This document shows positions 1 through 7,369 of a DNA stretch of 12,331 nucleotides, in pieces. Source of the DNA: Syntrophomonadaceae bacterium (GTDB taxonomy: Bacteria > Bacillota > Dethiobacteria > DTU022). The stretch covers positions 1-12,331 of the forward strand of contig SLHT01000126.1 of assembly GCA_007136055.1 (NCBI GenBank), in the 5' to 3' direction. The position numbers and the translations under genes are program-made. Below the pieces are notes generated by a model. The model made no database searches. It had not been told where the DNA came from and was given only the letters and a program-made list of their open reading frames with translations. The stretch's first letter is position 1; every line of letters begins with the position of its first letter.

Positions 1-678
1 AACACCGTAGATTTGATTGCCTCTACCGCTGCGCTTCTCTTTAAGGGTGTATCCTTTAGCCCTGTGCAGGTAAGATATAACATTGATTTCCTTTTCTGCT
101 TCCAGCCGATATAAGCCCTCTTCCAATTCCGGTTCTATGACTACCTGTGAAAGCAACTCTTTATAATTTGAGGGTATCGTCTGCGGTGCATCGTAATCAC
201 TAATGACGTAGCCAACCGGGTGAAAAGATACTGAGATGCGCCAGTTTTCTTCGCTTTTTTCCATTTCTATTTCAGTAACCGGATTATCACCCCAGGACGC
301 TGACCCGAAAGGTTGCGGAAGAAGTGCGGAAAGATTTGATATGGTCAATTCCCCGTCCAAGTTACCCATGATCACTTCAAGGTTACCGGCCAACTCCCAG
401 AGCACCTGCCGGCAACTTCCGCAGGGGGATGACGGAGGGGTGCTATCGGCAGCAACGGCAATCTTTTTAAAGTCCCTGTACCCGGCATGAATAGCTGTAA
501 ATATTGCTACCCGTTCGGCACAGACAGTCATACCATAAGAAGAATTTTCGATATTGGCCCCCGTAATAACAGTCCCTTCACCGGTAAGCAGGGCCGCTCC
601 GACAGGAAACCGGGAATAAGGGGCATATGCTCTTAACCGGGAGGCCCGCGCCGCTGCGAGCAATGTTTCTGGTTTCAT
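1..678 (-). CDS. cdd: Cytidine deaminase fused to a TrmO-like domain (3' end outside window)
   Basis: The frame is open from the ATG at 678 to the window edge, giving 226 codons with no stop. Residues 1 to about 130 are a complete homotetrameric-type cytidine deaminase, which converts cytidine or deoxycytidine to uridine or deoxyuridine in pyrimidine salvage. The zinc site is intact: C53-A-E55 (E55 is the proton shuttle) and P-C86-G-S-C89-R-Q, the same spacing as B. subtilis Cdd. Family members normally stop near residue 130. Here the frame continues through a short acidic linker (about 131-146) into a segment beginning RISVSFHPVGYV, with EGLYRLE near 187 and YLHRAKGY at 203-210. This resembles the N-terminal half of TrmO/UPF0066, the enzyme that N6-methylates t6A37 in tRNA. 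The diagnostic FxTRSxxRPN motif would lie just beyond the edge. No Shine-Dalgarno precedes the only plausible internal ATG (264). The start has GAGGTG 5 nt upstream and lies 16 nt after the DUF881 stop. The Cdd call is firm; the TrmO call is a recalled family resemblance. Confidence 0.88.
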   Translation of the reverse strand, partial: MKPETLLAAARASRLRAYAPYSRFPVGAALLTGEGTVITGANIENSSYGMTVCAERVAIFTAIHAGYRDFKKIAVAADSTPPSSPCGSCRQVLWELAGNLEVIMGNLDGELTISNLSALLPQPFGSASWGDNPVTEIEMEKSEENWRISVSFHPVGYVISDYDAPQTIPSNYKELLSQVVIEPELEEGLYRLEAEKEINVISYLHRAKGYTLKEKRSGRGNQIYGV

Positions 679-694
679 CCTGACACCTCATATG

Positions 695-1756
695 TTATTC
701 GCTGTAAATATATGCAGGCAGTTTAATAAAACCGGAAGCGCTGATTTCAAAGCGCAATCCTCGATTCTTTTTCAATTCGCCAGTAATTATTTGCAGGCCG
801 CTTTTTAAAAGTTCCGGATCACCGACAGCCTGAATAATAACTGGGTTAGCCGCAATTTGCTTGTGATTAACCATGATTAATGGTCCGATACAGCGAATTG
901 CGCTGGTAGCTGTCAATCTCTGGTTGCCTACGCTTATACCACTGGCGCCTGAGCTAAAGAGTTCATTTACTAAATCCCTGATATCGGCATCATGAACCAG
1001 CGAATCACTACCCCTTCCATTTTCAGCATCGTAAACCTGGAGAATTATTCCCGGCCCGACCATTTCTGCTAATCCGGCTCTGACCCTGGTTTCATGAAGG
1101 CTTATCCGCATAGAACTGAGGTCATCACTTAACACCCTGACATGATCTTCAAAGGTATGAGGAAAAACCAGCTGACCAACCCCATTTTCAACCTCGATAT
1201 ATATAATCTGGCTGCTATGGTAACGGTTAGGTGAAAATATTTGATTAATGTGCTTGACTGTTCCTTTTCCCAAAAATTGTTCAGGAAAAACACTCAGCTG
1301 ACCATCAACAATACTGATAACCAGGCGTGTATTCTCTTTTGTATCCTGTACCCTTATGTCATTGTTAACGGCAATTAATACTCTCTCCTTTAACCTGGAG
1401 TCAGCTTCAGCATGAATTATTTCCTGTACCAACCGTCCCTGGTTAATAATTACCTCGATCAGTTCATCACTACCGGTAGCAAGTTCTACTTCATAGTCAT
1501 ATTCAGCCAGGGCATCCCTGACTGACGGCAGATCATATACTTCAAGATTGCGGGCCAGGCGTTGGCTGTAACCAGAGAGGTCATGTGCTAATTCCTGCTT
1601 ATATAACAAGATTGAATCACCGCCCGCAAAGCGGGAAACAGCAAAATGGTATCCAAGTGCAATTAGGAATGTATTGAACAACAGAATAATTAGAATCAAA
1701 AAGAGCAACTTGTCTTTAATAAACTGAAGACGACCCGACTTTTCAGACTTAAGCAT
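695..1756 (-). CDS. Membrane-anchored DUF881 protein, enlarged N-terminal region
   Basis: A 353-residue protein with one predicted transmembrane helix (about 17-39) after a basic N-terminus, so the bulk probably lies outside the membrane. Residues about 205-349 match DUF881 (YlxW/YlxX-type): a short helical lead-in, then GPGIILQVYDA, LVHDADIRDLVNEL, a segment reading QRLTATSAIRCIGP, VGDPELL and a C-terminal IKLPAY. The function of DUF881 is unknown; its B. subtilis relatives sit near division and sporulation genes, not here. Family members I recall are about 240 residues, so the region at about 85-200 is extra and I recognise nothing in it. GGAGGGG precedes the ATG. The gene lies 38 nt after dgkA and 16 nt before cdd, in the same operon. 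The B. subtilis cluster has no such gene between dgkA and cdd. Confidence 0.85.
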   Translation of the reverse strand: MLKSEKSGRLQFIKDKLLFLILIILLFNTFLIALGYHFAVSRFAGGDSILLYKQELAHDLSGYSQRLARNLEVYDLPSVRDALAEYDYEVELATGSDELIEVIINQGRLVQEIIHAEADSRLKERVLIAVNNDIRVQDTKENTRLVISIVDGQLSVFPEQFLGKGTVKHINQIFSPNRYHSSQIIYIEVENGVGQLVFPHTFEDHVRVLSDDLSSMRISLHETRVRAGLAEMVGPGIILQVYDAENGRGSDSLVHDADIRDLVNELFSSGASGISVGNQRLTATSAIRCIGPLIMVNHKQIAANPVIIQAVGDPELLKSGLQIITGELKKNRGLRFEISASGFIKLPAYIYSE

Positions 1757-1794
1757 TTAAACCCCTCCATCACGGCATTTCTCTTTATATACTA

Positions 1795-2166
1795 TTAAAG
1801 CAACTGGCTCCTGATTATTTGCCAGAGTGGCGGACCAAGCACTACCAATCCGACTAATACGGCAAAAAATGCCGTTAGCAAAACTGCCCCTGCGGCGACA
1901 TCTTTGGCAATTTGAGCCAGACCGCTGCGTTCTTTTGTATAAAGATCAATTGTTTTCTCTAAAGCCGTATTAAATGCCTCGGCGACCAACACCGCCATGA
2001 TGGCCATAAGCAAAAAAAGCATACCGTATAGAGATGCTTGTAAATATATTCCAAAGACCAGCACGATTACTCCAATCAGGGCATGAATAACCATGTTGCG
2101 CTGGGTTTTGAAGCAATATTGTAAGCCGTAACAAGCATATTTCAGGCTGCGCATAACCTTGTACAT
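1795..2166 (-). CDS. dgkA: Diacylglycerol/undecaprenol kinase, DgkA family
   Basis: A 123-residue integral membrane kinase, normal for the prokaryotic DgkA family. Three hydrophobic segments are visible (about 27-43, 47-64 and 92-112). The active-site signature is intact: E63-A-F-N66-T-A-L-E70-K-T-I-D74 followed by A-K88-D89-V-A-A-G-A-V. Gram-positive members mostly phosphorylate undecaprenol, feeding the lipid carrier for wall synthesis; the E. coli enzyme uses diacylglycerol. Which substrate applies here cannot be decided from the sequence. The ATG lies 3 nt after the ybeY stop, with a weak GGGTGAT Shine-Dalgarno overlapping the end of ybeY, so translation is probably coupled. ybeY-dgkA-cdd is the standard Firmicutes order, interrupted here by the DUF881 gene. 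Confidence 0.95.
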   Translation of the reverse strand: MYKVMRSLKYACYGLQYCFKTQRNMVIHALIGVIVLVFGIYLQASLYGMLFLLMAIMAVLVAEAFNTALEKTIDLYTKERSGLAQIAKDVAAGAVLLTAFFAVLVGLVVLGPPLWQIIRSQLL

Positions 2167-2169
2167 GTA

Positions 2170-2637
2170 TTAATCACCCGCTACAAACTGTTCAAGTATA
2201 TCTAACGTGATCTGTTCTTTTTTCCGCATTTTTTCGGCTTCACTGTCTGCATTGTGGTTATAGCCAAAAAGGTGCAGCAAACCGTGGACAGCAAGCAAAG
2301 CTACTTCGCGCTTCAGATCATGACCTGCTTGTTTGGCTTGATCGCAGGCCCTGTCAATTGATATATAGATATCGCCAACTGCAAATTCATTTCCGAGCAA
2401 AGGTCGGCAGCCGGCGGGATCCAGGTAATTGAATGAAAGCACATCTGTCGGGGCATCCTTATTCCTGTAATCCCGGTTCAGACGCTGCAGCATGTGATCA
2501 TCTGTAATTACAACGTTTAGCTCACCTGTAGACAGGTTTTCTTCTTCTAACAGCTGCTCAAGAACAGCTGTTAACCGGCTTAAAAATAACCCGGAAATAG
2601 CAGGATCTTTTTTTAAGCATTGAACATTAACACTCAC
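2170..2637 (-). CDS. ybeY: Endoribonuclease YbeY (16S rRNA maturation)
   Basis: A 155-residue zinc-dependent single-strand endoribonuclease involved in 16S rRNA 3'-end processing and ribosome quality control. The three zinc ligands are visible in H118-G-L-L-H122-L-F-G-Y-N-H128. The upstream R58-N-K-D-A-P-T-D-V-L-S-F block carries the conserved arginine and the TDVLSF signature. The usual GYDH is GYNH here, a one-residue change beside a ligand that should be tolerated. The start codon is GTG: GTGA at 2637-2634 overlaps the TGA of the upstream HD phosphohydrolase gene, a classic coupling arrangement. AAGGAG lies 12 nt upstream, inside the preceding gene. PhoH, PgpH, YbeY and DgkA keep the B. 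subtilis order. Confidence 0.96.
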   Translation of the reverse strand: MSVNVQCLKKDPAISGLFLSRLTAVLEQLLEEENLSTGELNVVITDDHMLQRLNRDYRNKDAPTDVLSFNYLDPAGCRPLLGNEFAVGDIYISIDRACDQAKQAGHDLKREVALLAVHGLLHLFGYNHNADSEAEKMRKKEQITLDILEQFVAGD

Positions 2638-4745
2638 TTAACGACTGAACTCCTTTCAAGTTCTGCCTTAAGAGCTTTTTCCGGGTATTCAATCCGCGAA
2701 TGATAAATGCCTGACATAATATAGACAAATGCATCTGCGATCTGATCAAGTTCTTTTAAGGTCAAATCTGACTGATCCAGTTGTCCGTCATCAAGCTTTT
2801 CTTTTATCATCCGCTTGATCATCATTTCAACCCTGCTGCTCGTAGGTTTGGAAAGTGAACGTACCCCTGCCTCTATAGCATCAGCAAGCATGATGATCGC
2901 TGCTTCCTTACTTTGTGGCTTGGGGCCTTCATAACGAAACTTATCGGTTGATACCTTTTCCCGATCGCTGTTTTCAAGGGCCTGTTGGTAGAAAAAGGAA
3001 ATCATGCTTGTGCCGTGATGTTGAACCGTAATATCCAATATAACTTCGGGAAGCCGGTGTTTGCGGCCTGTTTCCATTCCATCCTTGGGGTGGGCACCAA
3101 TAATCAGGGCACTGAGATTGGGGGATAGTTTGGTATGGGGATTTTCTCCTGATAATTGGTTTTCGGAAAAGAAAAAGGGCCGCTTAAGCTTACCGATATC
3201 ATGGTAGTAAGAACCTACCCGGGCCAGCAGTGCATTGGCCTTAACTGATTCCGCAGCAGCTTCTGCCAGGTTGGAAACCATCATGCTGTGATAATATGTT
3301 CCCGGCGCTTTCATAAGCATCTGCCGCAGCAGGGGATGGTTCGGGTTAGAAAGCTCAAGTAAAGTAATCGCTGTAGACACCCCGAAAAAACTCTCCAGGT
3401 AAGGCAACATACCAATAGCCACGACTGATGACAGAAGACCGTTTCCGACCCCTGCAGCCATGCTATAGCTAAAATTAAGCAGAGAATCATATTCCAGGCT
3501 GACGTTACCAAAAAAGAGGTAGGTGGCTATAATAACGGCAGCATTAGTTACAGCCACAAAAAATCCGGCCCGGGCCAAATCGCTGCGTTGGCTTAAACGT
3601 GTAACGGCATAAATAGAAACCAGACCACCCAACAGGGCTGTCATAATAAATGAAAAGTCACCGCCGGTAATCAAACCCACCATCAGAGCCAGAACCATAT
3701 TAATAATCAGCGCCAGCTTATAACCGAATATAACCGTAATTAAGATCACACCCATGGCCACAGGTATCAAGTAGCCTGAAAAAAAGGTCGCCGCAACAGA
3801 AAAGAGCATGGTAATTATGAAAATAAGACCCATCAGCAGTAATAATGTGGGGCTTTTAAAAACTTCATTAACAAAAATATGCATATAGATGCCAACCAGG
3901 ATAAATATAATTAGCAACAAGACAAATAAACCAATATAGCCAAGGTAATCTGCCTGCTGCCCTACAATTAACCCGAGAGCCTCGAGTTGCGCAAGCTGCT
4001 TTTCGGTAACCGGTTCACCTTCACTGACAATCAGGGTATTACGCAGAATTATTACCGGTTCAACATCGCTCCTGGCCAATTCTTTTTTTTCCTCGGTAGC
4101 CTGAGCATCATAGATCATGTTTTGAGCAATATATGGCTCAATTATAATCTCGGCAATTCTTTTTAAATCGGCATTAAAGGGGTAGAGAGCAATCTCCCGG
4201 GAGAGTCGGCGCATGGTAGAATCTATTTCGCCTTCATATATTCCCTGCTCAAAAACTTCCTGCAAAGAATTGTTCAGGCGTTCCTGAAGATCTCTTAAGG
4301 TGTCTCGATCAGTCAACAGCGGTTCTACCCTGCTAGCAGGCAGCTTTTTAGGGATCTCATCCTGAAGCATCTCCACTTTTTCTTCCCTTTCAAGATCAGG
4401 ATCATCTTTTATTTCTAAAACTGTATCAAAAAATATCCCGACTTCCCTTAAAATTCTTTCAAGTACCGCAGGATTATAATTATAGACCTCTTCCACTGAA
4501 TCTGCAGCTTGTTCCCTGAACTGTTCAGTAGTATATTCGTCAACAAAGTCACGGGGAGCATATATAGTGCGCGGGCTCGGACGTCCTACAGTAAGATCAT
4601 AGCGAGCCGGCATACTGACAATAACCAGCAATCCATAGACAGCTAGAAAAAGAGCCACAACCAGGACAAGCTTCTGCAGCTTAATGTTATCCTTAAAGGC
4701 AATTGAACGATTAAAAATATCACCGAGAATTGTTCTTGTCTTCAT
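2634..4745 (-). CDS. pgpH: Seven-TM HD-domain phosphohydrolase (PgpH/YqfF type)
   Basis: A 703-residue membrane enzyme. Numbering from the ATG at 4745: transmembrane helix 1 at about 26-45, a large extracytoplasmic 7TMR-HDED-type region at about 46-268, a multi-helix membrane block at about 268-448, then a cytoplasmic HD domain. Metal-binding residues visible are H486 (YYHSMMVSN), H515-D516 (HDIGK), H552 (GAHPKDG), H576-H577 and D622 (LADAIEAG), so the catalytic set looks complete. Characterised relatives (Listeria PgpH) hydrolyse c-di-AMP to pApA, which affects osmotic and wall homeostasis; this substrate is inferred by family. I chose the ATG at 4745 (AAAGGG about 7 nt upstream) over an in-frame ATG at 4823, because the residues between lack family character and would overlap phoH by 104 bp. 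The chosen start still overlaps phoH by 26 bp. The 3' end overlaps ybeY by 4 bp. Confidence 0.94.
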   Translation of the reverse strand: MKTRTILGDIFNRSIAFKDNIKLQKLVLVVALFLAVYGLLVIVSMPARYDLTVGRPSPRTIYAPRDFVDEYTTEQFREQAADSVEEVYNYNPAVLERILREVGIFFDTVLEIKDDPDLEREEKVEMLQDEIPKKLPASRVEPLLTDRDTLRDLQERLNNSLQEVFEQGIYEGEIDSTMRRLSREIALYPFNADLKRIAEIIIEPYIAQNMIYDAQATEEKKELARSDVEPVIILRNTLIVSEGEPVTEKQLAQLEALGLIVGQQADYLGYIGLFVLLLIIFILVGIYMHIFVNEVFKSPTLLLLMGLIFIITMLFSVAATFFSGYLIPVAMGVILITVIFGYKLALIINMVLALMVGLITGGDFSFIMTALLGGLVSIYAVTRLSQRSDLARAGFFVAVTNAAVIIATYLFFGNVSLEYDSLLNFSYSMAAGVGNGLLSSVVAIGMLPYLESFFGVSTAITLLELSNPNHPLLRQMLMKAPGTYYHSMMVSNLAEAAAESVKANALLARVGSYYHDIGKLKRPFFFSENQLSGENPHTKLSPNLSALIIGAHPKDGMETGRKHRLPEVILDITVQHHGTSMISFFYQQALENSDREKVSTDKFRYEGPKPQSKEAAIIMLADAIEAGVRSLSKPTSSRVEMMIKRMIKEKLDDGQLDQSDLTLKELDQIADAFVYIMSGIYHSRIEYPEKALKAELERSSVVK

Positions 4746-5724
4746 TGTTAGCCCTTTCCACTTTGGCCTCATAAGCTTCGTAGGCCTTGATAACACTCTG
4801 AACCAGGGGATGCCTGACAACATCCTTTTCGTTCAGATAAACCAGGGCAATGCCTTCAACCTCTGCCAAAATCCGCCGGGCTTGCTCTAAACCGGAAAAG
4901 CATCCCTTTGGAAGATCTACCTGGGTTATATCTCCTGTTATAATCGCTTTTGAACCAAACCCGAGACGGGTAAGAAACATTTTCATCTGCTCCGAGGTAG
5001 CATTCTGGCCTTCATCAAGAATGACAAATGAATCATCAAGAGTCCGCCCCCGCATGTAAGCGAGGGGCGCTATTTCAATTATACCCTTTTCCCGATATTT
5101 CTGAAACGTATCAATACCTAACAGATCATATAAGCCGTCATAGATTGGGCGAAGATAAGGATCAACCTTTTCCTGAAAATCTCCCGGTAAAAAACCCAAA
5201 TGTTCTCCTGCTTCAACAGCAGGACGGGTTAATACCAGGCGCTGAACCTGTTTGTTTTTTAAAGCATCAACCGCCAGGGCGAGGGCCAGGTAAGTCTTAC
5301 CTGTCCCTGCCGGACCAATGGAGAGAACAACATCATTGCTGCGAATAGCTTCAAGGTAACGTTTTTGCCCGACTGTTTTGGGACGTATTTGCTTGCCACG
5401 ATGGGTCACCATCACTAAATCACTGAACAGCGAACGAATCATATTAACCTCACCCTGCTCTGTCAATTTCAGGGCATATTCAAATTCACGGCTCGACAAG
5501 AGATGGCCTTTACGGATATGGGCAAGCAATTCATGAAGCATACTATAAATTGTTTCCACATCCTCAGGGCTACCCTCGACAATCAACTCGTGACCTTTAG
5601 GAATCAGGCGAACCTCAAAGCGGTCCTCGATTAATTTGAAATGACTGTCATGCCTGCCAAGCAGTAGCACTGATTCATCAGCGTTATTTAATAAAACAGT
5701 CCGGTTCGTTATCTTTTCTGTCAA
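4720..5724 (-). CDS. phoH: PhoH family P-loop ATPase
   Basis: A 334-residue protein, typical of PhoH (YbeZ). Numbering from the TTG at 5724: an N-terminal KH-like region (about 10-75), Walker A GPAGTGKT at 137-144, a TRPAVEAGEHLGFLPGD segment, and Walker B ILDEGQNA with D237-E238. The conserved TGDITQVDLP motif follows. PhoH proteins are ATPases or helicases that act with YbeY in RNA metabolism; the exact reaction in Firmicutes is not settled. The start is TTG, chosen because GGAAGGAG lies 10 nt upstream and the encoded N-terminus (TEKITNRTVLL) is family-like. The only upstream in-frame alternative, a TTG at 5799, coincides with the -35 box of the internal promoter. The gene follows an 89-nt gap holding that promoter and overlaps pgpH by 26 bp. 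Confidence 0.95.
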   Translation of the reverse strand: MTEKITNRTVLLNNADESVLLLGRHDSHFKLIEDRFEVRLIPKGHELIVEGSPEDVETIYSMLHELLAHIRKGHLLSSREFEYALKLTEQGEVNMIRSLFSDLVMVTHRGKQIRPKTVGQKRYLEAIRSNDVVLSIGPAGTGKTYLALALAVDALKNKQVQRLVLTRPAVEAGEHLGFLPGDFQEKVDPYLRPIYDGLYDLLGIDTFQKYREKGIIEIAPLAYMRGRTLDDSFVILDEGQNATSEQMKMFLTRLGFGSKAIITGDITQVDLPKGCFSGLEQARRILAEVEGIALVYLNEKDVVRHPLVQSVIKAYEAYEAKVERANNEDKNNSR

Positions 5725-5734
5725 TAAAAGAATG

Positions 5735-5742
5735 CTCCTTCC
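5735..5742 (-). promoter_or_regulatory. Strong Shine-Dalgarno fixing the TTG start of phoH
   Basis: GGAAGGAG on the minus strand, 10 nt before TTG at 5724. It is the best ribosome binding site in the region and decides the start against the longer frame. Confidence 0.8.
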
Positions 5743-5761
5743 AGCAGATATATACGGCTCG

Positions 5762-5791
5762 GCAACAAGAATTATAAACTTAACTTGTTGC
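5762..5791. repeat. Inverted repeat flanking the phoH -10 box (candidate operator)
   Basis: GCAACAAG (5762-5769) and CTTGTTGC (5784-5791) are perfect 8-bp arms separated by 14 bp, giving 22 bp centre to centre, about two helical turns. The -10 box lies between them. Immediately adjacent, CTTGATCAAG (5791-5800) is a perfect 10-bp palindrome containing the -35. The geometry fits a dimeric DNA-binding regulator, but I recognise no known operator. An mRNA hairpin is possible too, though it would have a 14-nt loop and no U-run. Confidence 0.5.
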
Positions 5792-5799
5792 TTGATCAA
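5771..5799 (-). promoter_or_regulatory. Internal sigma-A-type promoter for phoH
   Basis: On the minus strand, TTGATC (-35, 5799-5794), a 17-nt spacer and TATAAT (-10, 5776-5771). The -10 is perfect and the -35 matches 4 of 6 bases. The predicted transcript would start near 5764, about 40 nt before the phoH TTG. This would let phoH, pgpH, ybeY, dgkA and downstream genes be expressed apart from the upstream part of the operon. Confidence 0.65.
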
Positions 5800-5813
5800 G
5801 AAACGAGAGCTTT

Positions 5814-6275
5814 TTAGCGCTTTCGGCGCAGAGCGAGTGGGGGGTCAATTATTTCATGAAAGATGAATGCCGCCACCAGGGGTTCTTTTTGAGTCAAAAC
5901 CTGATAGAGGTTTGAAGATATTCCAGAATGCTGTCCGATCTCTTGTGACGCGGGACGGGACGTCCTCCGGACCACCTGTTTAAATGCCTCGTTTTTATCA
6001 GCCTTTTCTGTTTCGGGAGCCCCGTGGTCCTGGCCATGCCGGCCATCGTAATGGGCCCCGGCATCGTAAATGTCACTATCACCCGGTGAAACAGAACGGG
6101 AATAAACATCATCATCATCTTTCCAAAGACGGACAGATTCTTTTGGCGGCATATCGTCAATGCCGACCGGAACTTTTTGCTGCTCTACCTGCCGGCCTCC
6201 CCTGATAGACCTGGCCAGAAAGTTGAAAATGTTAAATACAATAATAATGATTATTAAAGTAACAATGCCTTCCAT
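5814..6275 (-). CDS. Small membrane-anchored protein of unknown function
   Basis: A 153-residue protein I do not recognise. It has a single hydrophobic N-terminal helix (about 4-20, isoleucine-rich), a short basic patch (RSIRGGR), then a long polar, acidic and probably disordered middle (about 35-115, including KDDDD near 52-56). The C-terminus (about 120-153) looks folded and amphipathic: LYQVLTQKEPLVAAFIFHEI, then IDPPLALRRKR. The conserved-looking part is this tail, which resembles endings (hydrophobic, EI, xPP, basic) I vaguely recall on other small Clostridia proteins; that memory is not checked. It is real by context: AGGAGG 9 nt before the ATG, 17 nt after floA, same strand and operon. 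It occupies the position of yqfB/yqfC/yqfD in B. subtilis, but I see no similarity that would justify those names. Confidence 0.75.
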   Translation of the reverse strand: MEGIVTLIIIIIVFNIFNFLARSIRGGRQVEQQKVPVGIDDMPPKESVRLWKDDDDVYSRSVSPGDSDIYDAGAHYDGRHGQDHGAPETEKADKNEAFKQVVRRTSRPASQEIGQHSGISSNLYQVLTQKEPLVAAFIFHEIIDPPLALRRKR

Positions 6276-6292
6276 AACTGGAAGCCTCCTGC

Positions 6293-7285
6293 TTATTTAT
6301 TTTCATCTTCTTGCTGGCTCTCCTGGCCCAGCTTGCTGATATTCTGGCGCATGTCAGTATCGGCCATGACATTTTTTAACTGGTAATAATCCATTACACC
6401 AAGATTACCTTCACGTAATGCCTGGGACATAGCCCGCGGAACTTCCGCTTCGGCTTCGGTAACTTTAGCTCTCATTTCCTGAACAGAAGCTATCATTTCC
6501 TGTTCTTTAGCAACAGCCATTGCCCGCCTTTCCTCAGCTTTGGCCTGGGCAATACGCTTATCTGCTTCAGCCTGATCTGTCTGCAGTTGGGCGCCAATAT
6601 TTTTACCTACATCAACATCAGCAACATCAATTGATAAAATCTCGTACGCAGTCCCGGAATCAAGGCCCTTTTTGAGCACAGTATTAGAAATACGATCAGG
6701 ATTTTCGAGAACAACCTTGTGGTTATCCGAAGAACCGATCGTTGTTACAATTCCTTCACCAACCCTGGCGATAATTGTTTCTTCACCGGCGCCTCCTACC
6801 AAACGGTCAATATTGGCCCGCACAGTAACTTTTGCCCGCGCTTTAACTTCAATTCCGTCTTTGGCCACAGCCGCCACCACTGGTGTCTCGATAACTTTTG
6901 GATTAACACTCATCTGAACAGCCTGCAAAACATCACGTCCCGCCAGATCAATGGCAGCTGCTCTTTCGAAGAGCAGCGGTATTTCAGCTCGTTGGGCGGC
7001 AATCAGGGCATTCACTACCCGGTCAACATTACCTCCGGCCAAAAAATGTCCTTCCAGCTTATTTACATTTAAATCAAGACCTGCTTTAGTTGCCTTTATA
7101 AGCGGAGCAACTATTTTTACCGGTTGAACACGCCGCAGGCGCATTCCAATCAGGGCAAAAATACCAACCGGAACCCTGGCGGCCAGGGCTGAAATCCACA
7201 GGCCAATGGGGATAAAACTAAAAACAACGGCAATAAAAATAATTATTAACGCAATAAAAAGCAGGGGAATAATAATATCTTCCAT
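6293..7285 (-). CDS. floA: Flotillin-like protein FloA (YqfA)
   Basis: A 330-residue membrane-scaffold protein of the SPFH/flotillin class, normal FloA length. An N-terminal hydrophobic hairpin (about 4-30) anchors it from the cytoplasmic side. A PHB/SPFH-like domain spans about 40-200 (including VNKLEGHFLAGGNVDRVV and ARAKVTVRANIDRLVGGAGEE). An Ala/Glu-rich coiled-coil region follows at about 230-285, and the tail is polar. In B. subtilis FloA organises functional membrane microdomains with NfeD-type partners, influencing secretion, signalling and membrane fluidity; that role is inferred from the family. GAGGAGG lies 8 nt before the ATG. It sits 84 nt after nfeD, the classic NfeD-flotillin pair. 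That gap shows no convincing promoter or terminator. Confidence 0.96.
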   Translation of the reverse strand: MEDIIIPLLFIALIIIFIAVVFSFIPIGLWISALAARVPVGIFALIGMRLRRVQPVKIVAPLIKATKAGLDLNVNKLEGHFLAGGNVDRVVNALIAAQRAEIPLLFERAAAIDLAGRDVLQAVQMSVNPKVIETPVVAAVAKDGIEVKARAKVTVRANIDRLVGGAGEETIIARVGEGIVTTIGSSDNHKVVLENPDRISNTVLKKGLDSGTAYEILSIDVADVDVGKNIGAQLQTDQAEADKRIAQAKAEERRAMAVAKEQEMIASVQEMRAKVTEAEAEVPRAMSQALREGNLGVMDYYQLKNVMADTDMRQNISKLGQESQQEDENK

Positions 7286-7369
7286 TTTAGAACCTCCTCA
7301 ATTTGTGACAGAATTCTTTTACTTAAGCTGATCCGGATACTCTTTACCATGTTCGGAAAAACTCCAACA

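Noticed and set aside
4746..4823. N-terminal extension of the PgpH-type protein from an ATG at 4823
   Set aside because: The 26 added residues look like out-of-frame phoH translation and would deepen the overlap with phoH to 104 bp. The ATG at 4745 has a purine-rich site upstream and a family-like N-terminus.
5028..5348. Plus-strand open frame of 106 codons inside phoH
   Set aside because: It is fully antisense to a clear PhoH gene, has no recognisable domain and is a by-product of codon usage. The same holds for plus-strand frames at 236-490, 5984-6205, 6719-7072 and 8686-8967.
5725..5799. Longer PhoH starting at a TTG at 5799
   Set aside because: That codon is part of the -35 hexamer and would lie upstream of the internal transcript start. 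The TTG at 5724 has a strong Shine-Dalgarno.
7286..7369. Promoter or terminator in the 84-nt gap between nfeD and floA
   Set aside because: No -35/-10 pair with acceptable spacing and no hairpin with a U-run. Only the floA ribosome binding site is convincing.
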